Below, one piece after another: positions 17,350 to 25,626 of a stretch of DNA of 64,000 nt. Position 1 is the first letter of the stretch; every line of letters starts with the position of its first letter. The position numbers were made by a program, and so were the translations under genes. Origin of the DNA: Sphingobium amiense (GTDB lineage: Bacteria; Pseudomonadota; Alphaproteobacteria; Sphingomonadales; Sphingomonadaceae); contig NZ_AP018664.1 in the NCBI RefSeq assembly GCF_003967075.1, positions 868,001 to 932,000 on the forward strand, written 5' to 3'. A model generated the notes under the pieces. The model saw nothing but the letters and a program-made list of their open reading frames with translations, did not search any database and was not told where the DNA came from.

Positions 17350-17990
17350 CGGGCTGGCTGATCGCGCTGGGTCTTGCCGTGCTGGCCTTCGTGGCGCTGC
17401 TGCTCGCGGGGCGTATCCCCCGTTCAGCGCGGGAAGTGACGGCGGCGGCGCTGCTGCTGGGCATGGCTGGTTATGCGTGGCAGGGGCGCGCGGATCTGCC
17501 GGGCGCGCCCAGGAAGCCGCTGGAGACCAAGGGGGAGGGCTTTGACGAGAAGCTGGCGGAGCGCAGGCGCGGCCTTGCCGAACGCTTCGGTCCCGCCGGG
17601 CAATGGCTGATGCTGTCTGACGGGCTGGCGCGGCAGGGAAAGACGAAGGAGGCGGCCAATGTCCTGCTGTCCGGCCTTCGTGCGTCGCCGGAAGACCCCA
17701 GCCTCTGGCTCGGCCTCGGCAACGCGCTGGTCGCGCATGGCGATGGAGTCGTGTCGCCCGCCGCCGCCTTCGCCTATCGCCGCGCGCTGGCAATCGACCC
17801 GGAGGGCGCCGCGCCCCGCTACTTCTACGGTCTGGCGCTGGCGCGGAGCGGGCAATTGCAGGAAGCGCGCGACCTATGGGCGCCGCTCGTCGCGAGAGCG
17901 CCCAGGGACAGCGTGATCCGGGCGGAACTGGAAAGCGCCATCGCGCGTATCGACGCCATCCTGCGCAGCGGGGCCGCTGTCCCGCAATGA
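17346..17990 (+). CDS. ccmI: Cytochrome c maturation TPR protein CcmI
   Basis: The 214-residue protein has two N-terminal membrane helices (about residues 5-22 and 31-44), then TPR-type helices. Two of these are recognisable in WLMLSDGLARQGKTKEAANV and AFAYRRALAIDPEGAAPRYF. CcmI binds the C-terminus of apocytochromes and delivers them to CcmFH. The ATG overlaps the ccmH stop by 4 bases. It is shorter than gammaproteobacterial CcmI but usual for alphaproteobacteria, where it is also called CycH. It ends the ccm operon. Confidence 0.86.
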   Translation: MTGWLIALGLAVLAFVALLLAGRIPRSAREVTAAALLLGMAGYAWQGRADLPGAPRKPLETKGEGFDEKLAERRRGLAERFGPAGQWLMLSDGLARQGKTKEAANVLLSGLRASPEDPSLWLGLGNALVAHGDGVVSPAAAFAYRRALAIDPEGAAPRYFYGLALARSGQLQEARDLWAPLVARAPRDSVIRAELESAIARIDAILRSGAAVPQ

Positions 17991-18103
17991 CGCGCACCCG
18001 CGCCCGCGATTGCGCGGCATCGGGAGCCATGATAGGGGGCCGCGCATGCAGGGGATGATACCCGTTTCAGCCTGGTGCTTCATGATCGTTCGGCCTGCCA
18101 TTC

Positions 18104-20032
18104 GTGGCTGATCTCCTTCCCAACACAGCCCCCTCCGATCCGGACGACGAGTCCGGCGGGCATGGCCATGCGCGGCAGAAGGCGACGCTGAAACTGGTCG
18201 TCGGCGCCATCGGCATCGTGTTCGGCGACATCGGCACCAGCCCGCTCTACGCGTTCCGCGAAACCTTTGCCGGGCATCATCATCTCGACCTCGATCCCGA
18301 TCATATCCTCGGCGTCATCAGCCTGATGTTCTGGTCGATGATGCTGGTGGTGACGCTGAAATATGTCAGCATCATCATGCGCGCCGATAACAAGGGGGAG
18401 GGCGGCAGCCTTGCCCTGCTGGCGCTCATCAACGGGCAGACGCGCACCCAGCGCTGGTCGCGCGGTATCGTGCTGCTGGGCGTGTTCGCCACCGCGCTCT
18501 TCTACGGCGACTCGATGATTACGCCAGCCGTGTCCGTGCTTTCGGCGGTCGAGGGGCTGGCGGTCTACAACAGCGAATTCGCGCCCGCGATTCTGCCGGT
18601 GGCGATCCTGATCCTGCTGGGCCTTTTCTGGATACAGGGACTGGGGACCAACCGGGTGGCGGCGCTTTTCGGCCCGGTGATGCTGCTCTATTTCGTCACG
18701 ATCGCTGCGCTGGGCGTCATTTCGATCGTCAGGACGCCCGGCATCCTGTTCGCCTTCAATCCCTATTGGGCGTTCATGTTCTTCGTGACCGACCCGTTGC
18801 CCGCCTTTCTGGCACTGGGGTCTGTGGTGCTGGCGGTGACGGGGGCCGAAGCGCTCTATGCCGACATGGGGCATTTCGGGCGCAGTCCTATCCGGGTGTC
18901 GTGGATGGTCTTCGTCCTGCCCGCGCTGATGCTCAACTATATGGGGCAGGGTGCGCTTCTTTACCGCGAGGGCGCGGCGGCGCTGCACAGTCCCTTCTAC
19001 AATCTCGCGCCGCAATGGGGGCAGTTGCCCCTCGTCGTGCTGGCGACGCTGGCCGCGATCATTGCGTCGCAGGCGGTCATTTCGGGCGCTTTTTCCGTCA
19101 CGCAGCAGGCGATCCAGCTCGGTTTCATGCCGCGCCTGCGCATATCGCATACCAGCGCGTCCACGGCGGGCCAGATCTATATCCCCCTCATCAACTGGGG
19201 TCTGATGATCATGGTCGTGCTGCTGGTGCTGGTGTTCCGCACATCGTCCAACCTGACGGCCGCTTATGGCATCGCCGTCACCGGCGCGATGTTCATCGAC
19301 AATGTGCTGCTGACGGTCGTGCTGTTCCGGCTGTGGCACTGGAAATGGTATTATGCCGCGCCGCTGCTGGCGGTCTTCTACATCGTCGATGGTGCCTATC
19401 TGGCGGCGAACCTCACCAAGGTGCCCGACGGCGGCTGGTTCCCGCTGCTGATCGGTTTCATCGTGTTTACCCTGCTCACGACATGGTCGCGCGGGCGGCG
19501 GCTGGTGCAGGACCGGCTGCGGGAGGCGGCGATGCCCATCCCGGTGTTCGTGGCATCCGCCGCCAACAGCGCGGTGCGGGTGCCGGGCACGGCGGTGTTC
19601 ATGACGTCCACGCCCGATGGCGTGCCGCATGCCCTTCTGCACAACCTCAAGCACAACAAGGTGTTGCATGAGCGGGTGATCCTGCTGACCGTCAAGATCA
19701 AGGATGTGCCCGTGGTCGAGGACGAGGGGCGGGTGAAGATGGAGGATCTGGGGCGCGGTTTCTTCCGCCTCGTCCTGCATTATGGCTTCATGCAGGAGCC
19801 GGACGTGCCCGGCGCGCTCAAGAATGTGACCAATTGCGGGCAGGCGTTCCGGATGATGGACACGAGCTTCTTCCTCGCCCGCCAGACTCTGCTGGCGTCG
19901 GACAAGCCGGGGATGCCGCTGTGGCGCGAGAAGATCTTCGCGTGGATGCTGCGGAACGCGGAAAGCGCGATGGAGTTTTTCCGTTTGCCCACCAATCGCG
20001 TGGTCGAGCTGGGTAGCCAGGTCGAAATCTGA
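18104..20032 (+). CDS. kup: Potassium transporter Kup
   Basis: Kup is a low-affinity proton-coupled potassium uptake permease. The 642-residue protein begins its core with [18 protein letters not shown], the signature of the KUP/HAK/KT family. About twelve membrane helices and a soluble C-terminal domain follow. Translation most likely starts at GTG 18104: upstream in this frame a TGA at 18083 intervenes and no ATG occurs before the first helix. A ten-codon reading frame (18082-18111) overlaps this start. Confidence 0.95.
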   Translation: MADLLPNTAPSDPDDESGGHGHARQKATLKLVVGAIGIVFGDIGTSPLYAFRETFAGHHHLDLDPDHILGVISLMFWSMMLVVTLKYVSIIMRADNKGEGGSLALLALINGQTRTQRWSRGIVLLGVFATALFYGDSMITPAVSVLSAVEGLAVYNSEFAPAILPVAILILLGLFWIQGLGTNRVAALFGPVMLLYFVTIAALGVISIVRTPGILFAFNPYWAFMFFVTDPLPAFLALGSVVLAVTGAEALYADMGHFGRSPIRVSWMVFVLPALMLNYMGQGALLYREGAAALHSPFYNLAPQWGQLPLVVLATLAAIIASQAVISGAFSVTQQAIQLGFMPRLRISHTSASTAGQIYIPLINWGLMIMVVLLVLVFRTSSNLTAAYGIAVTGAMFIDNVLLTVVLFRLWHWKWYYAAPLLAVFYIVDGAYLAANLTKVPDGGWFPLLIGFIVFTLLTTWSRGRRLVQDRLREAAMPIPVFVASAANSAVRVPGTAVFMTSTPDGVPHALLHNLKHNKVLHERVILLTVKIKDVPVVEDEGRVKMEDLGRGFFRLVLHYGFMQEPDVPGALKNVTNCGQAFRMMDTSFFLARQTLLASDKPGMPLWREKIFAWMLRNAESAMEFFRLPTNRVVELGSQVEI

Positions 20033-20046
20033 CGGAAGGGATTCCC

Positions 20047-20661
20047 ATGAGCCGTGTTCGCAACGTCGCCGCCCTGTCTCCGGTCGTGGCGGTCCTGATG
20101 CTCTGTGCCTGTTCGTCCGAACGCTCGCCCGCCGCCAACGATGCGGAGAATCAGGTGGTGAATGAGAGCCTCAACGCTACCCCGGCGAGCAATGGCGCGC
20201 CCGTGGCGTCTCCGGTGGCATCCGCCTCGCCCACAGTGATCGGCCTGGAAGGGCTGGGCGACCTGCGTATCGGGGAAGCGGTGCCCGAAGGCAGCGACTG
20301 GGCGGAGCGTGGCGGCCAGACGGGCGGGGAATGCCGCACCGTTACCTCGCCGCGCTACCCCGGCGTCTACGCCATCGTTGAGCGGGACAAGGTGCAGCGC
20401 ATCACGGTCGGCCAGCGGTTGGACGTCAGGCTGGCGGAAGGCATCGGTGTGGGGGCGAGCGAGGCGGAGGCGCGCAAATGGTTCGCCGGTTTCCGGTCCG
20501 AACCGCATAAATATGAAGCGGCGCCCGCCAAATATCTGACCGCGCCCAATGCGCCGAACGGATCGTCGGCCCTCCGGCTGGAGATCGGGCAGGACGGGAA
20601 GGTGGCCCTGATCCATGTCGGGCTGATGCCAGCGCTCGGCTATGTCGAGGGGTGCGCCTGA
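20047..20661 (+). CDS. Predicted lipoprotein of unknown function
   Basis: The 204-residue protein has a lipoprotein signal sequence ending in the lipobox LMLCAC, with the likely acylated cysteine at position 22. A low-complexity Ser/Ala/Pro linker follows, then a compact soluble domain. The domain begins about residue 70 (GLGDLRIGEAVPEGSDW) and ends at a C-terminal cysteine; ECRTVTSP supplies another cysteine for a possible disulfide. I do not recognise the domain. It lies 14 bases after kup and ends before a strong shared terminator. Related proteins appear to be typical of sphingomonads, but this is from memory. Confidence 0.72.
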   Translation: MSRVRNVAALSPVVAVLMLCACSSERSPAANDAENQVVNESLNATPASNGAPVASPVASASPTVIGLEGLGDLRIGEAVPEGSDWAERGGQTGGECRTVTSPRYPGVYAIVERDKVQRITVGQRLDVRLAEGIGVGASEAEARKWFAGFRSEPHKYEAAPAKYLTAPNAPNGSSALRLEIGQDGKVALIHVGLMPALGYVEGCA

Positions 20662-20677
20662 ACGCCCGGCAGCAAAA

Positions 20678-20706
20678 GGGGCGCGACCCTTTTCAGGTCG
20701 CGCCCC
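20678..20706. terminator. Bidirectional intrinsic terminator
   Basis: A perfect 11-bp inverted repeat (GGGGCGCGACC and GGTCGCGCCCC) with a 7-base loop is flanked by AAAA on the left. It lies between the convergent lipoprotein gene and hsp20. The left-side A run gives U residues for the minus-strand transcript. The plus-strand side has no U tract, so termination is best predicted for hsp20. Confidence 0.8.
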
Positions 20707-20730
20707 CGTTCCTCAGCCTGCGTTCGCCAA

Positions 20731-21195
20731 TCAGGCGGCGCTGCGGTCCTGGGCGGTGATGTCGACCAGTTGACCGCCGTTGATGGCGATCTTTTTCGGC
20801 TTCATCGCCTCGGGAACCTCGCGCACCAGTTCGATCACGAGCAGGCCATCGGCGAGATCCGCCTTTTCGACCCGGACGAAATCGGCCAGCTCGAACCGGC
20901 GCTCGAAGCTGCGGTTGGCGATGCCGACGTGCAGGAACTTCGAACGGTCGGCGGACGAATCGTCCTTGCGGCCGACGACCTGAAGCAGGTTCTGCTGCGC
21001 GGTGATGTCGATCTCATCGGGGCGGAAGCCCGCGACGGCGAGAGTCACGCGATAGCGGTCCTCCGACAGGCGTTCGATGTTGAAGGGCGGATAATTGTCG
21101 CTCTGCTGCAGGCGGGCGTTGTTTTCGATCAGGTCGAACAGACGATCGAAGCCCACGGTCGAGCGGCGATAGGGGGTCAGGTCAAATGCACGCAT
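20731..21195 (-). CDS. Small heat shock protein (Hsp20/IbpA type)
   Basis: The 154-residue protein starts MRAFDLTPYRRSTVGFDRLF, as in alphaproteobacterial HspA/IbpA class A proteins. An alpha-crystallin domain follows (about residues 38-130, including NIERLSEDRYRVTLAVAGF and the A-x-x-x-n-G-L motif DLADGLLVIEL). It forms oligomers that hold unfolding proteins for DnaK/ClpB. The ATG at 21195 was chosen over an upstream in-frame codon because a GGAG sits 9 bases before it. That GGAG is part of a ROSE-like hairpin. Expression is predicted to be doubly heat-controlled. Confidence 0.95.
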   Translation of the reverse strand: MRAFDLTPYRRSTVGFDRLFDLIENNARLQQSDNYPPFNIERLSEDRYRVTLAVAGFRPDEIDITAQQNLLQVVGRKDDSSADRSKFLHVGIANRSFERRFELADFVRVEKADLADGLLVIELVREVPEAMKPKKIAINGGQLVDITAQDRSAA

Positions 21196-21287
21196 GTCAT
21201 CATCTCCAAAAAGAGCAAAATGATCCATGCCGGACCCATGATTGGCGTCCGGCGATACGATGCCCGGCCCCGATTGGCGGCAGGACG
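21196..21287 (-). promoter_or_regulatory. ROSE-type RNA thermometer in the hsp20 5' UTR
   Basis: Just before the hsp20 start, the leader reads UUGCUCU, a U-rich loop, then GGAGA. In the fold, U pairs with A, a G is bulged, and CUCU pairs with the GGAG Shine-Dalgarno sequence. This bulged-G anti-SD helix is the hallmark of ROSE elements in alphaproteobacterial small heat shock genes; heating melts it and frees the ribosome site. The upstream leader can form further hairpins, for example through the GGCCGG and CCGG segments. I have not computed energies. Confidence 0.75.
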
Positions 21288-21293
21288 ATGATG

Positions 21294-21321
21294 ATATGGT
21301 TGGACGCTTTTTCGTTTCAAG
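21294..21321 (-). promoter_or_regulatory. RpoH (sigma-32) promoter for hsp20
   Basis: On the minus strand, CTTGAAA (21321-21315) and ACCATAT (21300-21294) are separated by 14 bases. This fits the heat-shock consensus CTTGAAA-N13/14-CCCATAT nearly perfectly. Transcription would begin near 21287 and give a leader of about 90 bases carrying the ROSE hairpin. Confidence 0.82.
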
Positions 21322-21459
21322 AGGGGCGGTCGCGTGTCGCCCTTACCCCTTAGCTTCGCATATTTCCCGCAAGTTTTGACATAAAGTTGCGCGGGCTTTG
21401 GGGTGGACGAACAGCCCCGCGCATAAGGTGGCAGATGCAGCGGCTGTAGGACAGGGCGC

Positions 21460-21608
21460 AAAAAAGCGCCCGGACCGTGCTTTCACGATCCGGGCGCTTA
21501 ATGGACGATTGCTCGTCTCCCCCTTGGCCTGCCTCAACCGCTTCTCAGCCCCCTAAGCTCGAAGCGGGATGCAGTATCCCTGAACCACGGCCTTTTACCT
21601 GTGCTTCG
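21460..21608 (-). ncRNA. Candidate structured small RNA of unknown family
   Basis: A possible promoter (21615-21643), three small hairpins and a strong Rho-independent terminator define a minus-strand unit of about 149 nt without a convincing reading frame. The inverted repeats are GGGAT/ATCCC at 21566-21580, GCTTC/GAAGC at 21540-21565, and GACGA/TCGTC around a GCAA tetraloop at 21504-21517. It ends 139 bases before the hsp20 promoter, so it is not the hsp20 leader. I could not match it to 4.5S RNA, tmRNA or RNase P. A 6S-like RNA was considered but the layout differs. The stretch is otherwise gene-free. Confidence 0.42.
21465..21498 (-). terminator. Intrinsic terminator ending the candidate small RNA
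   Basis: A perfect 10-bp inverted repeat (AGCGCCCGGA and TCCGGGCGCT) encloses a 14-base loop. On the minus strand it is followed by a T run (A run at 21460-21465 on the plus strand). No coding gene on this strand ends here, which is the main argument that a non-coding transcript is terminated. Confidence 0.78.
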
Positions 21609-21614
21609 CTGATC

Positions 21615-21643
21615 TTGCTATGTCTGGCGCGGGCCGCTGTCAC
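21615..21643 (-). promoter_or_regulatory. Possible housekeeping promoter for the small RNA
   Basis: On the minus strand GTGACA (21643-21638) and TAGCAA (21620-21615) are separated by 17 bases. The -35 box matches five of six consensus bases and the -10 box is weak. It is proposed mainly because a terminator without a gene needs an origin upstream. Confidence 0.3.
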
Positions 21644-21779
21644 GGGCAAAATCGGGGCGCTGTGATTTTGCCTCCGGCCCTGTGGCGGCGATGCAACAAT
21701 TCCGCAATGCTTGCCGTTATGACCTGCGCCTTCTAGACGGGCGCATCGCCATTTCATCCGCAAAGGCCGGTCGCGCCGC

Positions 21780-23030
21780 ATGATTCTGTCCCGTTACGAA
21801 CGCATGATCGCCAAGCGCTACCTGCTGCCGGGCAAGGGCGAGGGGTTTATCTTTCTCGTCGCCGGGATCAGCCTGGTCGCGGTCATGCTGGGGGTCGCGG
21901 CGCTCATCATCGTGATGAGCGTGATGAACGGCTTTCGCGCCGAGCTGTTCGACAAGATCGTGGGCCTGAACGGGCATGCCGTGGTGCAGGGCTATGGCGG
22001 GCGCCTGCCCGACTGGCAGTCGGTGCTGAAGGAGGCGAAGGCGACGCCCGGCGTCACCAGCGCGACGCCGCTGATCGAACAGCCGCTGCTCGCGACATTT
22101 CAGGGGCGGGTCGAGGCGGTGCTGGTGCGCGGCATGACCGTGGCCGACATCCGCGCCAACAAGACGCTCAAGGGGAAGGTGCTCTCGGGCAATCTCAACG
22201 ACCTGACGCCCAATGCCGGGAAGATCGGGATCGGGTCGCGGCTGGCGGAAAATCTAGGCATTCGCCTTGGCGACAGCCTGACGATCATCAACCCCGCCGG
22301 GCGCTCCACACCCTTCGGGACCGTGCCGCGCCAGATCAGCTATCAGGTCGCGGCGATCTTCGAAGTGGGCGTCTATGATTATGACAAGGCGTTCGTCGTC
22401 ATGCCGATCGAGGATGCGCAGACGCTGCTGCTGCTGAACGATGTCGTCAGCATGATCGAGGTGGAGACGGTCAATCCCGACAAAGTGGGCGAGATACTGG
22501 CGCCGCTTGCAGGCAAGGTCGCCGGGCGGGCGGTCATCACCGACTGGCGGCAGATGAACGCGACCCTGTTCGAAGCGCTGGCGGTCGAGCGGGTCGCCAT
22601 GTTCGTGGTGCTGTCCATCATCGTGCTGGTCGCGGTGTTCAACATCCTTTCCTCGCTCATCATGCTGGTGCGCGCCAAGACGCGCGACATCGCGATATTA
22701 CGGACGATGGGGGCGAGCCGGGGCGGCCTCGTCAAGATTTTCATGACCGTGGGCGTCACCATCGGCGCGCTGGGCATGGCGGCGGGAATGGTGCTGGGCT
22801 TCACCTTCCTCTTCTTCCGGCAGAGCGTGGTCAATGCGATCCAGTTTGTGACGGGGCAGAATCTGTGGGACCCGTCGATCCGTTTCCTGACCGAACTGCC
22901 CGCCAAGCCCGATCCGGTGGAGATCGGCGTCATCTGCGTGATGGCATTGCTGTTCAGTTTCCTCGCGACGCTCTACCCGGCGTTCAAGGCCGCCAATACC
23001 GATCCCGTGCAGGTGCTGCGTTATGAGTGA
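21780..23030 (+). CDS. lolC: Lipoprotein-releasing ABC transporter permease (LolC/LolE type)
   Basis: The 416-residue membrane protein has one helix near the N-terminus (about residues 22-46), a large periplasmic domain (about 47-265) and three C-terminal helices, the MacB/FtsX permease layout. The motifs [21 protein letters not shown] and the end DPVQVLRYE are characteristic of LolC/LolE. The complex extracts outer-membrane-destined lipoproteins from the inner membrane and passes them to LolA. Only one permease is encoded, so it presumably works as a homodimer (LolF-like). lolD starts 8 bases before its stop. Confidence 0.94.
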   Translation: MILSRYERMIAKRYLLPGKGEGFIFLVAGISLVAVMLGVAALIIVMSVMNGFRAELFDKIVGLNGHAVVQGYGGRLPDWQSVLKEAKATPGVTSATPLIEQPLLATFQGRVEAVLVRGMTVADIRANKTLKGKVLSGNLNDLTPNAGKIGIGSRLAENLGIRLGDSLTIINPAGRSTPFGTVPRQISYQVAAIFEVGVYDYDKAFVVMPIEDAQTLLLLNDVVSMIEVETVNPDKVGEILAPLAGKVAGRAVITDWRQMNATLFEALAVERVAMFVVLSIIVLVAVFNILSSLIMLVRAKTRDIAILRTMGASRGGLVKIFMTVGVTIGALGMAAGMVLGFTFLFFRQSVVNAIQFVTGQNLWDPSIRFLTELPAKPDPVEIGVICVMALLFSFLATLYPAFKAANTDPVQVLRYE

Positions 23031-23712
23031 CATATTGAAGGTCACGGGCCTCGCCCGCAGCTTCACGCAGGGTGGAGTCACCATCGACGTGCTGCGCGGC
23101 GTCGATCTTTCGGTCGGGCCGGGCGAGATCGTGGCGCTACTGGGGCCGTCGGGATCGGGCAAGTCGACGCTGCTTCAGGCGGTCGGCCTGCTGGAGGGCG
23201 GGTTCGACGGGTCGATCATGATCGCGGGCGAGGAAGCGGCGCGGCTGGACAATGACGGGCGCACCCGGTTGCGGCGCGATGCGCTGGGGTTCGTCTACCA
23301 GTTCCATCACCTGCTGCCCGATTTCAACGCGACGGAAAATGTCGTGCTGCCGCAGGTGATCCGCGACGTGGAGCCGGGCGCGGCGCGGACGCGGGCGGAA
23401 ACGCTGCTGACCGCGCTGGGGCTTGGGCATCGGCTCGATCACCGGCCGAGCCAGCTTTCGGGCGGCGAGCAGCAGCGCGTCGCCGTGGCGCGCGCACTGG
23501 CGAACCGCCCGGCGCTGGTGCTGGCCGACGAGCCGACCGGCAATCTGGACGAGCGGACGGCGGACGTTGTGCTGGCCGAATTTCTGCGGCTGGTGCGGCA
23601 GGAAGGGTCGGCGGCGCTGGTGGCGACGCATAATGAGCGGCTGGCGACCAAGATGGACCGCGTGGTGCGGCTGCACGAAGGCGTGCTGGAAACGGCGTCA
23701 GGCGACCGCTGA
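23023..23712 (+). CDS. lolD: Lipoprotein-releasing ABC transporter ATPase LolD
   Basis: The 229-residue ATPase has Walker [10 protein letters not shown] (about residues 41-49), Q-loop [12 protein letters not shown], signature [15 protein letters not shown] and Walker [13 protein letters not shown]. The [12 protein letters not shown] segment after the Q-loop is typical of the LolD/MacB group. It powers the LolC-type permease encoded immediately upstream, with which it overlaps by 8 bases. Its end overlaps the tail of the convergent GGDEF gene by 15 bases. Confidence 0.95.
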   Translation: MSDILKVTGLARSFTQGGVTIDVLRGVDLSVGPGEIVALLGPSGSGKSTLLQAVGLLEGGFDGSIMIAGEEAARLDNDGRTRLRRDALGFVYQFHHLLPDFNATENVVLPQVIRDVEPGAARTRAETLLTALGLGHRLDHRPSQLSGGEQQRVAVARALANRPALVLADEPTGNLDERTADVVLAEFLRLVRQEGSAALVATHNERLATKMDRVVRLHEGVLETASGDR

Positions 23713-25503
23713 GGATTCCCGGCGGGTCGCGACCATGATGCGGTCGCGCCCTTCCGCCTTGGCGCGGAGCAGGGCGGCGTCGGCGGTCTGGAGCAGCTTT
23801 TCGGGCGCGCCATGGTCGGGGAAGGCGGCAAGGCCGAAGCTGGCCGTCACCGGCTCCAGTTCGCCGCCGCGATGCTCGACGCGCAGGTTCTGGAGGTGGT
23901 GCCGGATCTGGTTCGCGCGCTCCAGCGCCTGATCGAGAGTGAAGCCCGGCATCAGCAGCACGAACTCCTCGCCGCCCAGGCGGAAGGCGTGGCCAGCATC
24001 GCGCAACGAATCGCCCAGCGCCGATCCCACCGCCCGCAGCACCGCGTCGCCCGCGTCATGGCCATGGCTGTCGTTGAACCGCTTGAAATGGTCGATATCG
24101 ACCATCAGGCAGGCGAGCGGCAGCCCCTCGACGCGTGACTGGGTGGCGAGCGTCTGGTAGAGAATGTCGAACTGGCGCCGGTTGGGCAGGCCCGTCAGCG
24201 CGTCCGCCATCGCCATATCGCGCAAAGCGTCGCGCAGGCGCAGGTTGGCGAGGGCAAGGCCGATATTTTCAGCCAGCATCTCCAGATATTTGCCCGTGCG
24301 CTCGCGCCGCTCGTCGGTCGAAACCGCGGGTTCCTCATAATAGAGAAGGCCGATATTCTCGCCTTGCGCCGCCAGCGGAATGCAGATGGTGGACAGCCCC
24401 GTCGCGCCAGCCAGATGGTCGCAGGGGATGTCGATCATCTCGCCATTGGGCCGGTGCGTCTGCGTCCGGCGCAGCGCCCAGCAGGCCAGTGGCGCGAATT
24501 CGACCTGTGACTGCGCGGGGGAAAGCCATTCGCACGCCTGCACCATCGCGTTGCGGCGCTGGTCGAGAATATAGAGGCGGCCGGGATAGTCGGGCGCGAT
24601 TTCCGGCGCGAAGCGGCGCACGACATCGACCAGATCGCCGGCGGTCGCGCATCCCTGCAACCGCTGGGTCAGGCGGGACAGGAGGTCGCGCATGGTGCGG
24701 TCGGCGTCGCGTTCATGCTCCAGCCGCTGCCGCTCCAGACCGTTTTCGCGGAAGATGCGGATGGCCTGCGCCATGTCGCCGATCTCGTCCACCTGCGAGA
24801 AGTCGGGCGGGACCGCCGCGAAATCCTGCGCGGCGAGGCGGGTGACCACATCGCTGAGGCGGACGACCGGGCGCAGGATGCGCTGTTTGAGCACGAAATA
24901 GAGGACGCACAGGAAGAGGAGGGCAGTAATCCCCAGCATGACTTCCGACATGCTGCGCCATTGCCGCGCGCTGTCCGTCGCGCGTTCGACGGCATGGCTC
25001 GTCCGCTGATCGAGCATATACTGGAACTTGCCGACCTGCGCCGCGACCCTGTCCAGTTCCCGGCCATATTCGTCGCCGAACAGGATGGTGCGGGCGGTGG
25101 CGTCGTTGCCTTTGCTCGCGGCGTCGATGGCCGCCTGCTGCTCGTCGGTCAGCGCGTCCGCCCAGTGCAGCGCCTGACGCAGGGCGGCGAGTTCGGTCTC
25201 GTTCGCGCCGGCATCCTTGAGATGCGAGACCCGCTGTTCGACCGACCGTTCGTCCTGCAACTCGCGGCGATAGGCGATGAGGTGGCTCGGATCGCGGGTG
25301 ATGGCGTAGCCGCGCGCCTGTTCGGTGAGGCGGTAGACATCCTCTTCCAGCGTGGCGGTAAGCTGATCGAAAACCGTGCGTTGGGCGACCGCCGCGCGTT
25401 CCCGCTCTTCCGCTCCCGACGCCATGAGCATGGTCGCCCCTGAAGCGAGGGTGAGGATGACGGTGGCGCCGTAGGCCCAGTTGGTGATCGTCGACAAGCG
25501 CAT
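23698..25503 (-). CDS. Membrane diguanylate cyclase with sensor, HAMP, GAF and GGDEF domains
   Basis: The 601-residue protein has two membrane helices (about residues 8-28 and 185-205) around a helical periplasmic sensor resembling CHASE3. A HAMP segment, a GAF-like domain (about 280-420) and a C-terminal GGDEF domain follow. The active motif is intact (RLGGEEF), as are [13 protein letters not shown] and [14 protein letters not shown], so synthesis of cyclic di-GMP is expected. The inhibitory RxxD I-site upstream of the motif reads RDAG, so product feedback may be lost. I chose the ATG at 25503; an earlier in-frame codon would extend it by 16 residues. Confidence 0.9.
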   Translation of the reverse strand: MRLSTITNWAYGATVILTLASGATMLMASGAEERERAAVAQRTVFDQLTATLEEDVYRLTEQARGYAITRDPSHLIAYRRELQDERSVEQRVSHLKDAGANETELAALRQALHWADALTDEQQAAIDAASKGNDATARTILFGDEYGRELDRVAAQVGKFQYMLDQRTSHAVERATDSARQWRSMSEVMLGITALLFLCVLYFVLKQRILRPVVRLSDVVTRLAAQDFAAVPPDFSQVDEIGDMAQAIRIFRENGLERQRLEHERDADRTMRDLLSRLTQRLQGCATAGDLVDVVRRFAPEIAPDYPGRLYILDQRRNAMVQACEWLSPAQSQVEFAPLACWALRRTQTHRPNGEMIDIPCDHLAGATGLSTICIPLAAQGENIGLLYYEEPAVSTDERRERTGKYLEMLAENIGLALANLRLRDALRDMAMADALTGLPNRRQFDILYQTLATQSRVEGLPLACLMVDIDHFKRFNDSHGHDAGDAVLRAVGSALGDSLRDAGHAFRLGGEEFVLLMPGFTLDQALERANQIRHHLQNLRVEHRGGELEPVTASFGLAAFPDHGAPEKLLQTADAALLRAKAEGRDRIMVATRRESSAVA

Positions 25504-25626
25504 GATTTCACGATGAATAAGGCTGACTGGTTGGCAATTTGTTAAGCGCAAGCGACCGAGCGTTTACCCACAGATTTCGCGCTGCGGGGGCTGGCGTCGA
25601 ATCGGGCGATCCGGCTAGACTGCGCC

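Noticed and set aside
18080..19780. Long minus-strand frame opposite kup
   Set aside because: The translation is Q/H/R-rich with no motifs, and kup is unambiguous on the other strand.
21377..21410. TTGACA on the plus strand as a possible promoter for lolC
   Set aside because: No acceptable -10 box at 16-18 bases, and the distance to lolC is about 400 bases.
25600..25626. GGCTAGAC resembling an alphaproteobacterial -10 box before dnaE
   Set aside because: The match to the GCTANAWC consensus is partial and the -35 element is poor.
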